From Clostridium sp. CAG:568 (GTDB taxonomy: Bacteria > Bacillota_I > Bacilli_A > RFN20 > CAG-288), in the NCBI GenBank assembly GCA_000434395.1, contig FR878776.1, positions 1 through 25,615 of the forward strand: a stretch of DNA of 25,615 nucleotides, in the 5' to 3' direction. Shown here piece by piece: positions 7,828-16,586 of this stretch; within the stretch, counting starts at the first letter, position 1; every line of letters begins with the position of its first letter. The translations under genes were made by a program, and so were the position numbers. The notes beneath the pieces were generated by a model, which was not told the origin of the DNA, searched no databases, and saw nothing but the letters and a program-made list of their open reading frames with translations.

Positions 7828-8487
7828 ATGGGAAAAAGAGAATTAGATACTAAAGAAGCCTTATTTGATAGCAAAGCTCAGAAAGACTTTATCAAAAATG
7901 AGATCGGCGATTTGTCAAGTGCTAGAATCACTCAATGGGGATTCGGTGTAGTAGCTCTTGTTGGAATAGCCTTATTCATAGGATTCATATTCTTACCTTA
8001 TGTAACTATTCGTAACAATACTGCTGCTGGAGAAATGAGTCTAAAGTTTTATACTTTAGCCTTTGGAACCTACGTAGAGAATACTAGCAGACATTCGGGT
8101 CAATTCAATGTGTTCTTTATAGCTGAATTTGTCTTATTCATAATTGCTGCTATGCTTCCTTTATTCTCGAGAAGACATGAGAAAGCATTGGTTGTCACAT
8201 CGACAGTGATTCTCTCTATAGTTGGATTGTTTATGATGCTTAACTTCTCCAACTACTTGCTCAAGTATTCATTCACTAGAACTTATCGTAATGAGGTCTT
8301 ATTTAAACTTGAAACAACAAATGCTAAAGGATATGTCTCTGTGTTGAAAACCGGATATTATTTGTTACCCGCTGTTGCATTCTTGACAATATTAGCTCAG
8401 TGGTTGACATATGGATATACTAAGAAGGTAGCTATAAAGAGACTGTACAACAACGCTAAGTTCGGAAAGAAACTTCTCAACTACTAA
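7828..8487 (+). CDS. Four-helix membrane protein of unknown function
   Basis: The family is not recognised. The chosen ATG (7828) has AAAGGAG (7811-7817) 10 nt upstream. An earlier in-frame ATG at 7792 has no ribosome binding site and lies beside a likely -10 (TATAAA, 7784-7789), so it is probably untranscribed. The 219-residue protein has a charged N-terminal cytoplasmic segment of about 35 residues. Four hydrophobic segments follow, at roughly 42-64, 93-115, 121-143 and 173-195, and the C-terminus is basic (KRLYNNAKFGKKLLNY). It is followed by its own terminator, directly before yfhO. Shared work with yfhO in the envelope is possible but only inferred from position. Confidence 0.75.
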   Translation: MGKRELDTKEALFDSKAQKDFIKNEIGDLSSARITQWGFGVVALVGIALFIGFIFLPYVTIRNNTAAGEMSLKFYTLAFGTYVENTSRHSGQFNVFFIAEFVLFIIAAMLPLFSRRHEKALVVTSTVILSIVGLFMMLNFSNYLLKYSFTRTYRNEVLFKLETTNAKGYVSVLKTGYYLLPAVAFLTILAQWLTYGYTKKVAIKRLYNNAKFGKKLLNY

Positions 8488-8506
8488 TCCATAAAGAAGT
8501 CATCTG

Positions 8507-8539
8507 ACGCTCTTCTATCTTTGAAGGGCGTTTTTGTTT
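8507..8539 (+). terminator. Terminator abutting the yfhO ribosome binding site
   Basis: ACGCTCTTC (8507-8515) pairs with GAAGGGCGT (8523-8531), nine pairs with one G-U, around a 7-nt loop, and is followed by TTTTTGTTT. The T tract ends one base before the AAAGGAGG of yfhO, so there is no room for a separate promoter in between. It may act as a partial terminator or attenuator. Confidence 0.8.
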
Positions 8540-8557
8540 AAAAGGAGGGAATTAAGT

Positions 8558-11500
8558 ATGGAAAAAAGTCATCCTATATTAGATTTAACAAACGAAGCCA
8601 TAGCAAGATTATCTACATTTTTTTCAAGATTGAAAACAAATGGTAGATCTTGGCTTTCCTCCTTTGTCAAAAGAAACAAAGATAACCTAATAACTTTAGC
8701 CTGGCTGACAATAGTAGCGATTCTCATATTTGGATATACATTGATTTGCTATAACTTCACTATTCCTCTTTCCGGAGATGGATATCTTCAATCCCAAACT
8801 ATGCCTTATCAAATGTACGATCAATGGCATAGATTCTTCAATACTGGTCATTTCAGTCTATGGGATTCTTCTACTGGATTAGGTGTCAACACCATCGGTG
8901 CTGACAGCTTCTATGGTTTGTTCTCACCATTTACATTGATAACATTGATATTCCCACGTTCATGGATTTCACAAGAGATAGCAATTTTATACATAGTTAA
9001 AATAGTTTTAGGTGGATTCTTTTTCTATTTATATCTTAGAATGTTTAATATTTCTGTAGGAAGTAGAAGAATTGGGGGAGTTGCTTTTGCTTTTTGTGGG
9101 TGGGTGACTTACTATCTTTGGTTTGCTTTCTATCTAGATTCTTTTGCTTTCTTTCCTCTTATCCTTTATGGAATTGAAAAAGTAATACAAGAAAGAGATC
9201 CCAGACTTTTAATAGTAGCTTTCTTCTTAGTCGGATTGAGCAACTACTTCTTCTTAGCTGTGTTTATGATTGGATCATGTCTCTATTCTATATTTAGATA
9301 TATTCAATGTTGGAAGCAAATGAAGACTAGTGAAACTAGATGGGCTGTATTTGGAATGGGTGTCACTTGCTTCTTGTTAGGAATATTATTGAGTGCATTT
9401 GTTTTGCTTCCTAGTATTATGAATGTTAAGGCCATGCCTAGAATCAATGAATCATCTTATTTAGATGATTTGATGAATGCATTCAAATCTAATGATTTGA
9501 ATAAAATATTTAAAGTCTTATTCCAATTTGATTATTCCAGTGAATATATCTCCTATAGAAAGATTTATCCTTTAAATAGCTTAGTTTTCATGAACTTGGC
9601 CTCCTTTTCAAATAACCTTCTACAAGTCAGCTACTACGACAATCTCTCCGGATCATCATATATATTTGTACCTTTGATATTGATGACTTTTGTCGGATAT
9701 TTATACGCTTTTAAAAAGAAAAGAATAGGCACAATAATCGGTGGATTTTTCACCATATTCTTCATGTCAGTTCCTTTCTTCTATTACTTGTTTAGTGCCT
9801 TCACAGTCGGATATGCTAGATTCTACTTACTTCCTATATCGTGGATGATTGCATTTGCTTGTAAAACAATAGATGAAAGACGTGAAATATCCAGAGGATA
9901 TCTAGACGCTTCGATGGCGATACTAGTAATCCTTCAAATAACAGCTTATGTATTATCCATCTGGGCTATAAACAACCAATATGTTTTATATAAAGATGGA
10001 TATCCTTTTGCTGATGAAACATGGTGGGAAAGATTGTTAATTCTCCCATTCCAATTTGGAATAGACATCGTAGGATACGTAGTGATGCGTCATTTCTTCC
10101 ACGGAAAGAAATTCAACAAAGCTACATTGTTATTAGTCTCTATAGAAGCTATTGCGATGGGCAACACAGTCATCCTAAACCATGGATTCGGCGATATATC
10201 TAATCTTGAATATTCAAATGGCCAAGGTAATAGAATTGTATCCAATGAAACAAATTTAATAAGCAAATTAAAAGAATACGATTCCTCTATATATCGTGTT
10301 TTCAACAGCACTGTGGATAGAAACAACACCAATTTAGGATTGGTAGTCGGTCACGATTCATTATCAGCATTCAATTCTAACTATGCCTTCAATGCTCAAG
10401 ACTTTATAGACTGGAGCAACATAGGATACACCAGTGGAAACTGGTCTATGGGTGAACACAATAGAAGATCTAATGTCGAAACATTCTTAGGCGTCAAATA
10501 CTATATGGTTCGTCATGGAAATGAAGATGGCACTAAGAAAGACAATAATATTCCTTGGGGATATGTAAATATACAAGATATTAACCCTAACACTGTAGAT
10601 GAAGCTGAAAGAACATCACTCATTGCTTTACAAGACTCCTTGAAAGCTCAACAAAGCGATGGAACACTAGCTAGAGACATTTACTTAAACAACGACTATA
10701 TCAACTTAGGATTTGCTTTTGACACTGTCTTAAACAGCTCTGCTATGTATGAATATAACAATACAGACGCCAATGAATATGCATATCTAAGATACGCAAT
10801 CATGGATGAGGATGATTTAAAAGATGAGAACTTGGTAGCTGATTTAAACAAACATATGATTTCAATATCTAAAACAAATAGTTCTTCTAGTTTCCAAACT
10901 TCCACAACTTTAAAGATGACATTTACTCCTACAACCTATGGATACAGTGGAAATATCAAATACTTCAATAACGATTATGACGTCGAATTCATAAAGAAAG
11001 GTGATAAGTATGTAAATGATAAATACAATCTATCATTCACTATTAGAGATTCTCACCACATCGTATTCAACGGATTCAACCTTACTGACAAAGCTATTGT
11101 TTATACTAACTCCAACAACGTGTTGACTGCTTCTACCAATACCAGCATGTTACAAAGACTCGGAAACTTATCTTATACAGTTTATGCTTCTCATTGGGAC
11201 GAAAATGGAAATTATATAACCGGATTAGATCCTAACGACACTACTAAAATCGATCACTATATCTATCCCGCTGATACAAAGATAGATATGGATAACTTAG
11301 AAGGAAATTCCTTAAAAGGATTGAAATACTATACAAAAGTAGTCATAGAAAAGAAGGATGGAAGCTTATTCGCACCTCAAGCAAGTGAAGATAATCCTGT
11401 TTACCTATCCACTAACACACCAGATCATTATGAATGGCATTTCGTAGATGAAGACGGAAACGATGTTACCAGTGGAGAAGAATGCTATTCTAAATATCAG

Positions 11501-12070
11501 AAAGCTCATGGTTTCTATGTAAGAAAACCTGTGAAGAGAATTATTGGTTACTTGTTTGAGAACAAAGATGACAACACCTCTATATCTAAACCTTATATAT
11601 ATCAATCCAGTTATGCCGATTACAAACTCGCTATAGATAAGCTAAAAGCTGAGCCTATAAATGTCGAATATAGAAGAGGCGATAGAGTTAGATTCACAAC
11701 CAACTATTCAAAAGGAAAAGTTGTTGTTTTAAATATTCCTAGAGAGAATGGATGGACATTGAAGAAATGGGATTATCCAACCGATAGCAATTCAAAGACT
11801 AGCGATGATTCCGAGAATAAAAAAGAGAAGGGCTGGCAGGCTGTAACAACCTATAAAACTCAAGGTGGATTCGTCGGATTTATAGCCGATAAAGGTGAAG
11901 CTTTATATCAATTAGATTTTGAAACACCAGGATTGTCTATAGGATCTAAAGCCACTATGATAGGAATAATCTTTACATGTTTCTTCTATGTTTGCTATAA
12001 CGGAAGAGGATTAGATAAATTGATGGATGAAGAGAGAAGATTGAGGCAAACTACATATGAAAAGAACTGA
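8558..12070 (+). CDS. yfhO: Very large YfhO family membrane protein
   Basis: This GT-C-fold membrane protein belongs to the YfhO family, whose Gram-positive members have been linked to glycosylation of lipoteichoic or wall teichoic acid at the outer membrane face. It has 1170 residues. Helix 1 is at about 43-65. The first extracellular loop follows, with Asp74 in LSGDGYLQSQ at the usual GT-C acidic position and LGVNTIGADSFYGLFSPF as the family signature. Further helices run to about residue 510. A long extracellular region (about 520-1120) ends in the typical NIPRENGWTLKKW segment, and a last helix lies near 1128-1148. The family is usually nearer 850-900 residues, so this one carries extra extracellular sequence. 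The start at 8558 is set by GGAGG 9 nt upstream. It ends at TGA, overlapping the next gene. Confidence 0.88.
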   Translation: MEKSHPILDLTNEAIARLSTFFSRLKTNGRSWLSSFVKRNKDNLITLAWLTIVAILIFGYTLICYNFTIPLSGDGYLQSQTMPYQMYDQWHRFFNTGHFSLWDSSTGLGVNTIGADSFYGLFSPFTLITLIFPRSWISQEIAILYIVKIVLGGFFFYLYLRMFNISVGSRRIGGVAFAFCGWVTYYLWFAFYLDSFAFFPLILYGIEKVIQERDPRLLIVAFFLVGLSNYFFLAVFMIGSCLYSIFRYIQCWKQMKTSETRWAVFGMGVTCFLLGILLSAFVLLPSIMNVKAMPRINESSYLDDLMNAFKSNDLNKIFKVLFQFDYSSEYISYRKIYPLNSLVFMNLASFSNNLLQVSYYDNLSGSSYIFVPLILMTFVGYLYAFKKKRIGTIIGGFFTIFFMSVPFFYYLFSAFTVGYARFYLLPISWMIAFACKTIDERREISRGYLDASMAILVILQITAYVLSIWAINNQYVLYKDGYPFADETWWERLLILPFQFGIDIVGYVVMRHFFHGKKFNKATLLLVSIEAIAMGNTVILNHGFGDISNLEYSNGQGNRIVSNETNLISKLKEYDSSIYRVFNSTVDRNNTNLGLVVGHDSLSAFNSNYAFNAQDFIDWSNIGYTSGNWSMGEHNRRSNVETFLGVKYYMVRHGNEDGTKKDNNIPWGYVNIQDINPNTVDEAERTSLIALQDSLKAQQSDGTLARDIYLNNDYINLGFAFDTVLNSSAMYEYNNTDANEYAYLRYAIMDEDDLKDENLVADLNKHMISISKTNSSSSFQTSTTLKMTFTPTTYGYSGNIKYFNNDYDVEFIKKGDKYVNDKYNLSFTIRDSHHIVFNGFNLTDKAIVYTNSNNVLTASTNTSMLQRLGNLSYTVYASHWDENGNYITGLDPNDTTKIDHYIYPADTKIDMDNLEGNSLKGLKYYTKVVIEKKDGSLFAPQASEDNPVYLSTNTPDHYEWHFVDEDGNDVTSGEECYSKYQKAHGFYVRKPVKRIIGYLFENKDDNTSISKPYIYQSSYADYKLAIDKLKAEPINVEYRRGDRVRFTTNYSKGKVVVLNIPRENGWTLKKWDYPTDSNSKTSDDSENKKEKGWQAVTTYKTQGGFVGFIADKGEALYQLDFETPGLSIGSKATMIGIIFTCFFYVCYNGRGLDKLMDEERRLRQTTYEKN

Positions 12071-12497
12071 AGTATTTAAAACTATGACTGTGAAAAAACA
12101 AATGTCTAGTTTTTATAGAGATGGAATATTGTTGATTCTATGTATCATCGCAATGATTCTCGGCTATTTCTTTCAAAAAGAAATAGGATTAGGATTATTT
12201 ATTACAACATCTGTTCTATCTTATCTTTTTCTGATATTAACAGTAATCGCAATTTCACCAGTTATAAAAGAATTGTCTATCTCTAAAACATATTCAATCT
12301 ATACTGGAAGAGTTGTAGAAGTACATGAAAACAACATGCTTAAATCTGTATATTTAACTATCGAATATGAGTCTCCATTAGTCACTAGAAAAGATACTCA
12401 TGCTTGTTTCTATCCTATGGATGGAAAAATATTGTTTGGAAAGAAAATAAGAATAGGCGTAAGGCAGAAATCCAATAAAGTAATCGTGTTACCTTAA
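12057..12497 (+). CDS. Small two-helix membrane protein coupled to yfhO
   Basis: This 146-residue protein has two hydrophobic segments (about 22-40 and 45-69) and a soluble beta-rich C-terminal half starting at YTGRVVEVHENN. The layout resembles DUF3592-like proteins, but I cannot assign it. The ATG lies inside the end of yfhO (14-nt overlap), with GAGG (12043-12046) 10 nt upstream, so the two are co-transcribed and probably translationally coupled. The C-terminal end runs 9 nt into the convergent gene, and no terminator is visible between them. Its function is unknown. Partnership with YfhO is an inference from coupling. Confidence 0.75.
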   Translation: MKRTEVFKTMTVKKQMSSFYRDGILLILCIIAMILGYFFQKEIGLGLFITTSVLSYLFLILTVIAISPVIKELSISKTYSIYTGRVVEVHENNMLKSVYLTIEYESPLVTRKDTHACFYPMDGKILFGKKIRIGVRQKSNKVIVLP

Positions 12498-13457
12498 GGG
12501 TTTATTGCTGTTGTTTAATCTCGCTATCTCTTCTTTATAGCTTCTTTCATTTTGCTCATCTACTCCTTGAGCTAAATAGAATTCACGTTTGCTATAAGTG
12601 AAGTCGATATCGGCAAAACAATATGTGTAGAAATAAATGGCCAGTGCCATAAAATAAAGAGTTGCTATTCCAAAATCGGAAGCTATAAATCCAAATGTAA
12701 CTCCTAAGCCGTAATTGTTATAACCTGAATATTTTCCTAAGTATCTTTTTTCATCGATGTTAGTATTTTTAGCATCAATAGTCTTTTCTTTATAGTCCTG
12801 ACATTCAAATAGAATTGATCCATTTACGTTTTCTACTTTTACAACTCTATTTATATTGACTGCATCAAATTCAGGTGTGTAATATGCGATGATGTCTCCT
12901 TCTTTTATCGATGAGAAATCATCTCTTTTAAAGCCAATCAATGAATTCTTTTTAATCGATACTTCTTTAGTCGAATCATCCAAACCATCTGTTTTCAAAA
13001 CTCTATATTCAATGTTGTTTAAGGTAAATGGTCTCTCATTTATTTTGTAATAAACTCCAGCTGTAGCTGAAATTGAGCAAACAGCTATTAATACAGCACA
13101 AATTCCAACTCCGAACATACTCCATCCGGATATTTTGCCTCTTGTTTTAGATAAAGTAGAAACTAAAGATTGACTTTCATCGAGCTTACCAGAATTGTTT
13201 TTAGCAGCTATCAAAGTTGGAGAATTAGCTAAGGTATAAAGTGGAACTGATGAATTCTTTTTGCTGATCTGCCATTTATCATAAAAGAATTGTCTATATT
13301 TTTTTCTGAGATTCTTTAGAATTTCTTCATCACCCAATCCATTCTTCAAGATTTTCTTTCTCTTTATGAAATTCAAATAAAGTAATCCGAAAAATAATAC
13401 TGCAAATATGATGATAATCCAAAGACTTGTCAGCAGTGAAATCTCATATAGTTCCAT
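12489..13457 (-). CDS. S26B (SipW-type) signal peptidase-like membrane protein, catalytic residues replaced
   Basis: The 322-residue protein has a first helix (about 8-30), a charged linker with low-complexity serine/asparagine (about 31-108), a second helix (about 112-136), an exposed domain, and a last helix (about 250-280) followed by a charged tail. The exposed domain and last helix follow the S26B order. NSLIGFKRDDFSSIKEGDII (171-190) aligns without gaps to the conserved GDLVIV...IKVGDVI block. INRVVKVEN (202-210) falls where THRVVEV normally lies, and YLGKYSGYNNYGLGVTFGF (239-257) where the final G.v...iPy.G segment lies. By this alignment the catalytic Ser becomes Thr163 and the catalytic His becomes Asn203. 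It is therefore probably not an active signal peptidase. The start at 13457 has GAGG 8 nt upstream. The family call is made by eye. Confidence 0.65.
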   Translation of the reverse strand: MELYEISLLTSLWIIIIFAVLFFGLLYLNFIKRKKILKNGLGDEEILKNLRKKYRQFFYDKWQISKKNSSVPLYTLANSPTLIAAKNNSGKLDESQSLVSTLSKTRGKISGWSMFGVGICAVLIAVCSISATAGVYYKINERPFTLNNIEYRVLKTDGLDDSTKEVSIKKNSLIGFKRDDFSSIKEGDIIAYYTPEFDAVNINRVVKVENVNGSILFECQDYKEKTIDAKNTNIDEKRYLGKYSGYNNYGLGVTFGFIASDFGIATLYFMALAIYFYTYCFADIDFTYSKREFYLAQGVDEQNERSYKEEIARLNNSNKPLR

Positions 13458-13483
13458 CAGTTAGACCTCGTTTGTTAACGCCT

Positions 13484-13489
13484 ATTATA
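13484..13489 (-). promoter_or_regulatory. -10 element of the S26-like gene
   Basis: A perfect TATAAT on the minus strand lies 27 nt before the ATG at 13457. Candidate -35 sequences (TTTGGA at 13506-13511, 16-nt spacing) are weak. Confidence 0.45.
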
Positions 13490-13650
13490 ACCAAAAATAA
13501 AAAAATCCAAAATTCTTTTGCCTTATAATCTCAATACCTTTTTATATAAACTTTCTAATAATAGTTATATGCCTTATACTCTTTCTTGCTAGTCTTAAGG
13601 ACTCGTTTTTATTTGAGTGCCATTTATTTTATATCGACTGGAGGTAAAAA

Positions 13651-16560
13651 ATGGGTTTCCTCGAAAAATTATTTAGAATCGACGCACGTGCATACGCCAA
13701 AATTAGAAAAAAAGCACGCCCTACTTTTGATTACGAAGATGAATTCAAGAAAATGACAGATGCTAAGCTTAAGGAAGAGACTCCTAAGCTCAAACAAATG
13801 CTCGCAAACGGAGCTTCTGTCGACGATATTCTTCCTGAAGCTTTTGCTGCTGCTAGAGAAGCTGCAAGACGTACTATCGGTCAATATCCTTACCCTGTTC
13901 AGGTTTTCGGTGCTACTGTCTTAAACGAAGGCGATGTAGCTGAAATGAAGACAGGTGAAGGTAAAACACTTACTGCTACCATGGCTGTTTATTTGAACGC
14001 CTTGGAAGGAAAAGGAACTCACGTAGTCACAGTCAACCAATACTTGGCAAGCCGTGATGCTGACTGGATGGGTCAGATTTATCGTTTCATGGGTCTTTCT
14101 GTTGGAATCAACTCCCGTGAAAAGAACACCCAAGAGAAGCAAAACGCCTATAAATGTGATATCACCTACTCAACCAACGATGAATTAGGATTCGATTACC
14201 TTCGTGATAATATGGCTACTTCTCCTGCAAATCGTGTTCTTCGTAGAAACGGATTGCACTATGCCATCGTCGATGAAGCCGACTCAATCTTAGTCGATGA
14301 ATCAAGAACTCCTTTGATCATATCTGGTGGAAGCGGAGTTTCAGCTTCTTCATATGAAGCAGCTGATAGAGTTGTCAAATCTTTGAGAAAAGATGAAGAT
14401 TTCACTATCGATATCAAAAAGAAAGTTGCTACTTTGACAGATGAAGGTATCAACAAGATTCAAGCCGCTTTTGGAATTCAAAATCTTTTCTCTCCAAAAT
14501 ATGCTGATCTTTACCACCGTATTCAACAGGCCTTGAAAGCAAACTTCATCTTCGCCCGTGATACTGAATACATGGTCGCTGACAACGAAATTCTCTTAAT
14601 CGATTCCTTCACTGGACGTGTCATGAAAGGTCGTGAATATTCAGATGGACTTCAACAAGCTTTGCAAGCAAAGGAGCATGTTGAAATCAAACCTGAGACT
14701 ATCACCGTTGCTACAATCACTTATCAGAACTTCTTCCGTCTTTATGACAAACTTTCTGGAATGACCGGAACCGCTAAGACTGAAGAGGAAGAATTCCGTA
14801 AGATTTACAACATGCGTGTCGTCCCTATTCCAACAAATAGACCTATCGCTCGTTTCGACGATATCGATTCAGTTTACGGAACAGAGGATGCCAAATACGC
14901 TGCTTTAATAGCTGATGTCAAAGATAGACATGCTCATGGGCAACCTATCTTGATTGGTACTACTTCAGTCGAGAAATCAGAAATCGTCGATGAATTATTG
15001 ACCAAGGCTAATATTCCTCATGATGTTTTGAATGCTAAGAACCATGCAAGAGAAGCAGGAATCATCGCCCAAGCCGGACAAAAAGGTGCCGTCACCATCG
15101 CCACTAATATGGCAGGACGTGGTACGGATATCAAATTGGGAAGAGGTGTTGCAGAACTCGTTGGTGAAGCTGAAGAAAAAGAGCATCACTACAATGGTCT
15201 TGCTGTTTTAGGAACTGAAAGAAACGAATCACGTCGTATCGATAACCAGCTCCGTGGACGTTCCGGACGTCAAGGAGACCCTGGATATTCCAAGTTCTAT
15301 GTCTGTATCAAAGACGAATTGCTCCAACGTTTCAGCTCCGACACTATGCTTTCTGTCTTCCAAAAGATGGGAGATCAGCCTGTAGATTCAAAGATGTTGA
15401 CCAAGGCTATAACCTCTGCTCAAAAGAAGGTTGAAGGACAAAACTTCGACACTCGTAAGTCTTTGCTCGACTATGATGAAATTCTCCGTCAGCAACGTGA
15501 AGTCATGTATGCAAAACGTGATAAGATTTTGTTCTCTGATTCAATCTTCGATACAATCCCCGATTACTTCAACAAAGCTGCTCATTCATTAGTCAGCCAA
15601 GCCATGACTGTAATCGATCAAGAGAATGTAATCGATTCTAAGAAGCTTTGTATGTTGGTAGAAGCTCGTGATCTTCCTAAGGGTCAATTCAATGCTGAGC
15701 CCTTCCAAGGATTGACTGAAGAAGAAGGAACAGATATTCTCTCTAACTTCTTGTTAAAGCTTTATGGAGAGCATAAGAAAGATTGGTCCAAAGAAATGGA
15801 AGACTATGCTGAAAAGACCATTGCTTTGACTTGTATCGATAAGTCTTGGACACGTCACATCGACACCATGGCAAAACTTCGTGATGCTATTTGGCTCCGT
15901 TCCTACGCTAACTCCGATCCTTTGCAAGCTTATACAAACGAAGGTTATTCTTTGTTCGGAAAAATGCAGGACACAATTGCTGATGAAATCGTATATCGTT
16001 TATTAAACGTACAATTCAGATCACAACCTAGCCGTGCACCTTCTACCACAGTCAAAGTAGAAGATAAGCTCAAAGCTATCGAAGCAGAAAAACGTGAGCA
16101 AATAGCTAAAGAGCAAGAAGCTTTGAAGGAAGAGCAAAGAGCTCAAGCTGAAGCTAACAAGAAGCATGAGCCTATGCCTGGTGAAGAGTCTAATAATGCT
16201 CAACCTGTTGAAGAACCTAAGGTCACCTTTGAAACCTCTAAAGGAACAGGTAACTACAAGCCTACTGCTAGAGACATTCAAATCGAAACAATGGTCTTGT
16301 TAGGAAAGAAGGTCTTGACCATCGATATCGTTAAGACTTATATCAAATTGGTCGATTTTGGATATCTTGGAAAACAAGAATTATCTTTGTTGATTATGGG
16401 TGGAATTGCTGAACTCTCCGACGCTGATAGAAATATGTTGAAGGAAAGACTCAGCCAAGAAGGAACACCAATAGTCGGACCTAAGAGCTTTGAATCCAAG
16501 AAGGAATTTGAAGAACTCGTCAGCTACGCTTTGAATACTGTTAAGACAGACAATAAGTAA
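13651..16560 (+). CDS. secA: Protein translocase ATPase SecA with unusual C-terminal domain
   Basis: This is the motor ATPase that drives preproteins through SecYEG. It has 969 residues against the usual 780-900. Motifs: Walker A MKTGEGKT (99-106), DEAD box DEAD at 208-211, motif V TNMAGRGTDIKLG, motif VI QLRGRSGRQGDPG, and the scaffold-domain block LRDAIWLRSYANSDPLQAY. A charged Glu/Lys/Gln-rich linker (about 801-870) leads to a roughly 100-residue tail starting at NYKPTARDIQIE. No CxC...CH zinc motif is present and the tail has no cysteine. GGAGG (13640-13644) is 6 nt before the ATG. CGT arginine codons are more frequent here than in neighbouring genes, as expected for high expression. The order secA-prfB is conserved in Bacilli. 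An upstream TATACT (13575-13580) could be the -10. Confidence 0.97.
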   Translation: MGFLEKLFRIDARAYAKIRKKARPTFDYEDEFKKMTDAKLKEETPKLKQMLANGASVDDILPEAFAAAREAARRTIGQYPYPVQVFGATVLNEGDVAEMKTGEGKTLTATMAVYLNALEGKGTHVVTVNQYLASRDADWMGQIYRFMGLSVGINSREKNTQEKQNAYKCDITYSTNDELGFDYLRDNMATSPANRVLRRNGLHYAIVDEADSILVDESRTPLIISGGSGVSASSYEAADRVVKSLRKDEDFTIDIKKKVATLTDEGINKIQAAFGIQNLFSPKYADLYHRIQQALKANFIFARDTEYMVADNEILLIDSFTGRVMKGREYSDGLQQALQAKEHVEIKPETITVATITYQNFFRLYDKLSGMTGTAKTEEEEFRKIYNMRVVPIPTNRPIARFDDIDSVYGTEDAKYAALIADVKDRHAHGQPILIGTTSVEKSEIVDELLTKANIPHDVLNAKNHAREAGIIAQAGQKGAVTIATNMAGRGTDIKLGRGVAELVGEAEEKEHHYNGLAVLGTERNESRRIDNQLRGRSGRQGDPGYSKFYVCIKDELLQRFSSDTMLSVFQKMGDQPVDSKMLTKAITSAQKKVEGQNFDTRKSLLDYDEILRQQREVMYAKRDKILFSDSIFDTIPDYFNKAAHSLVSQAMTVIDQENVIDSKKLCMLVEARDLPKGQFNAEPFQGLTEEEGTDILSNFLLKLYGEHKKDWSKEMEDYAEKTIALTCIDKSWTRHIDTMAKLRDAIWLRSYANSDPLQAYTNEGYSLFGKMQDTIADEIVYRLLNVQFRSQPSRAPSTTVKVEDKLKAIEAEKREQIAKEQEALKEEQRAQAEANKKHEPMPGEESNNAQPVEEPKVTFETSKGTGNYKPTARDIQIETMVLLGKKVLTIDIVKTYIKLVDFGYLGKQELSLLIMGGIAELSDADRNMLKERLSQEGTPIVGPKSFESKKEFEELVSYALNTVKTDNK

Positions 16561-16586
16561 TAATTAGTTAAGGAGTATTTATTAAA

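Noticed and set aside
8534..8557. TTG start for yfhO at 8534
   Set aside because: It lies in the terminator T tract and upstream of the GGAGG that is correctly spaced for the ATG at 8558.
13591..13610. AGTC/GACT hairpin with following T run upstream of secA as an attenuator
   Set aside because: The stem has only four pairs, too weak to argue for termination.
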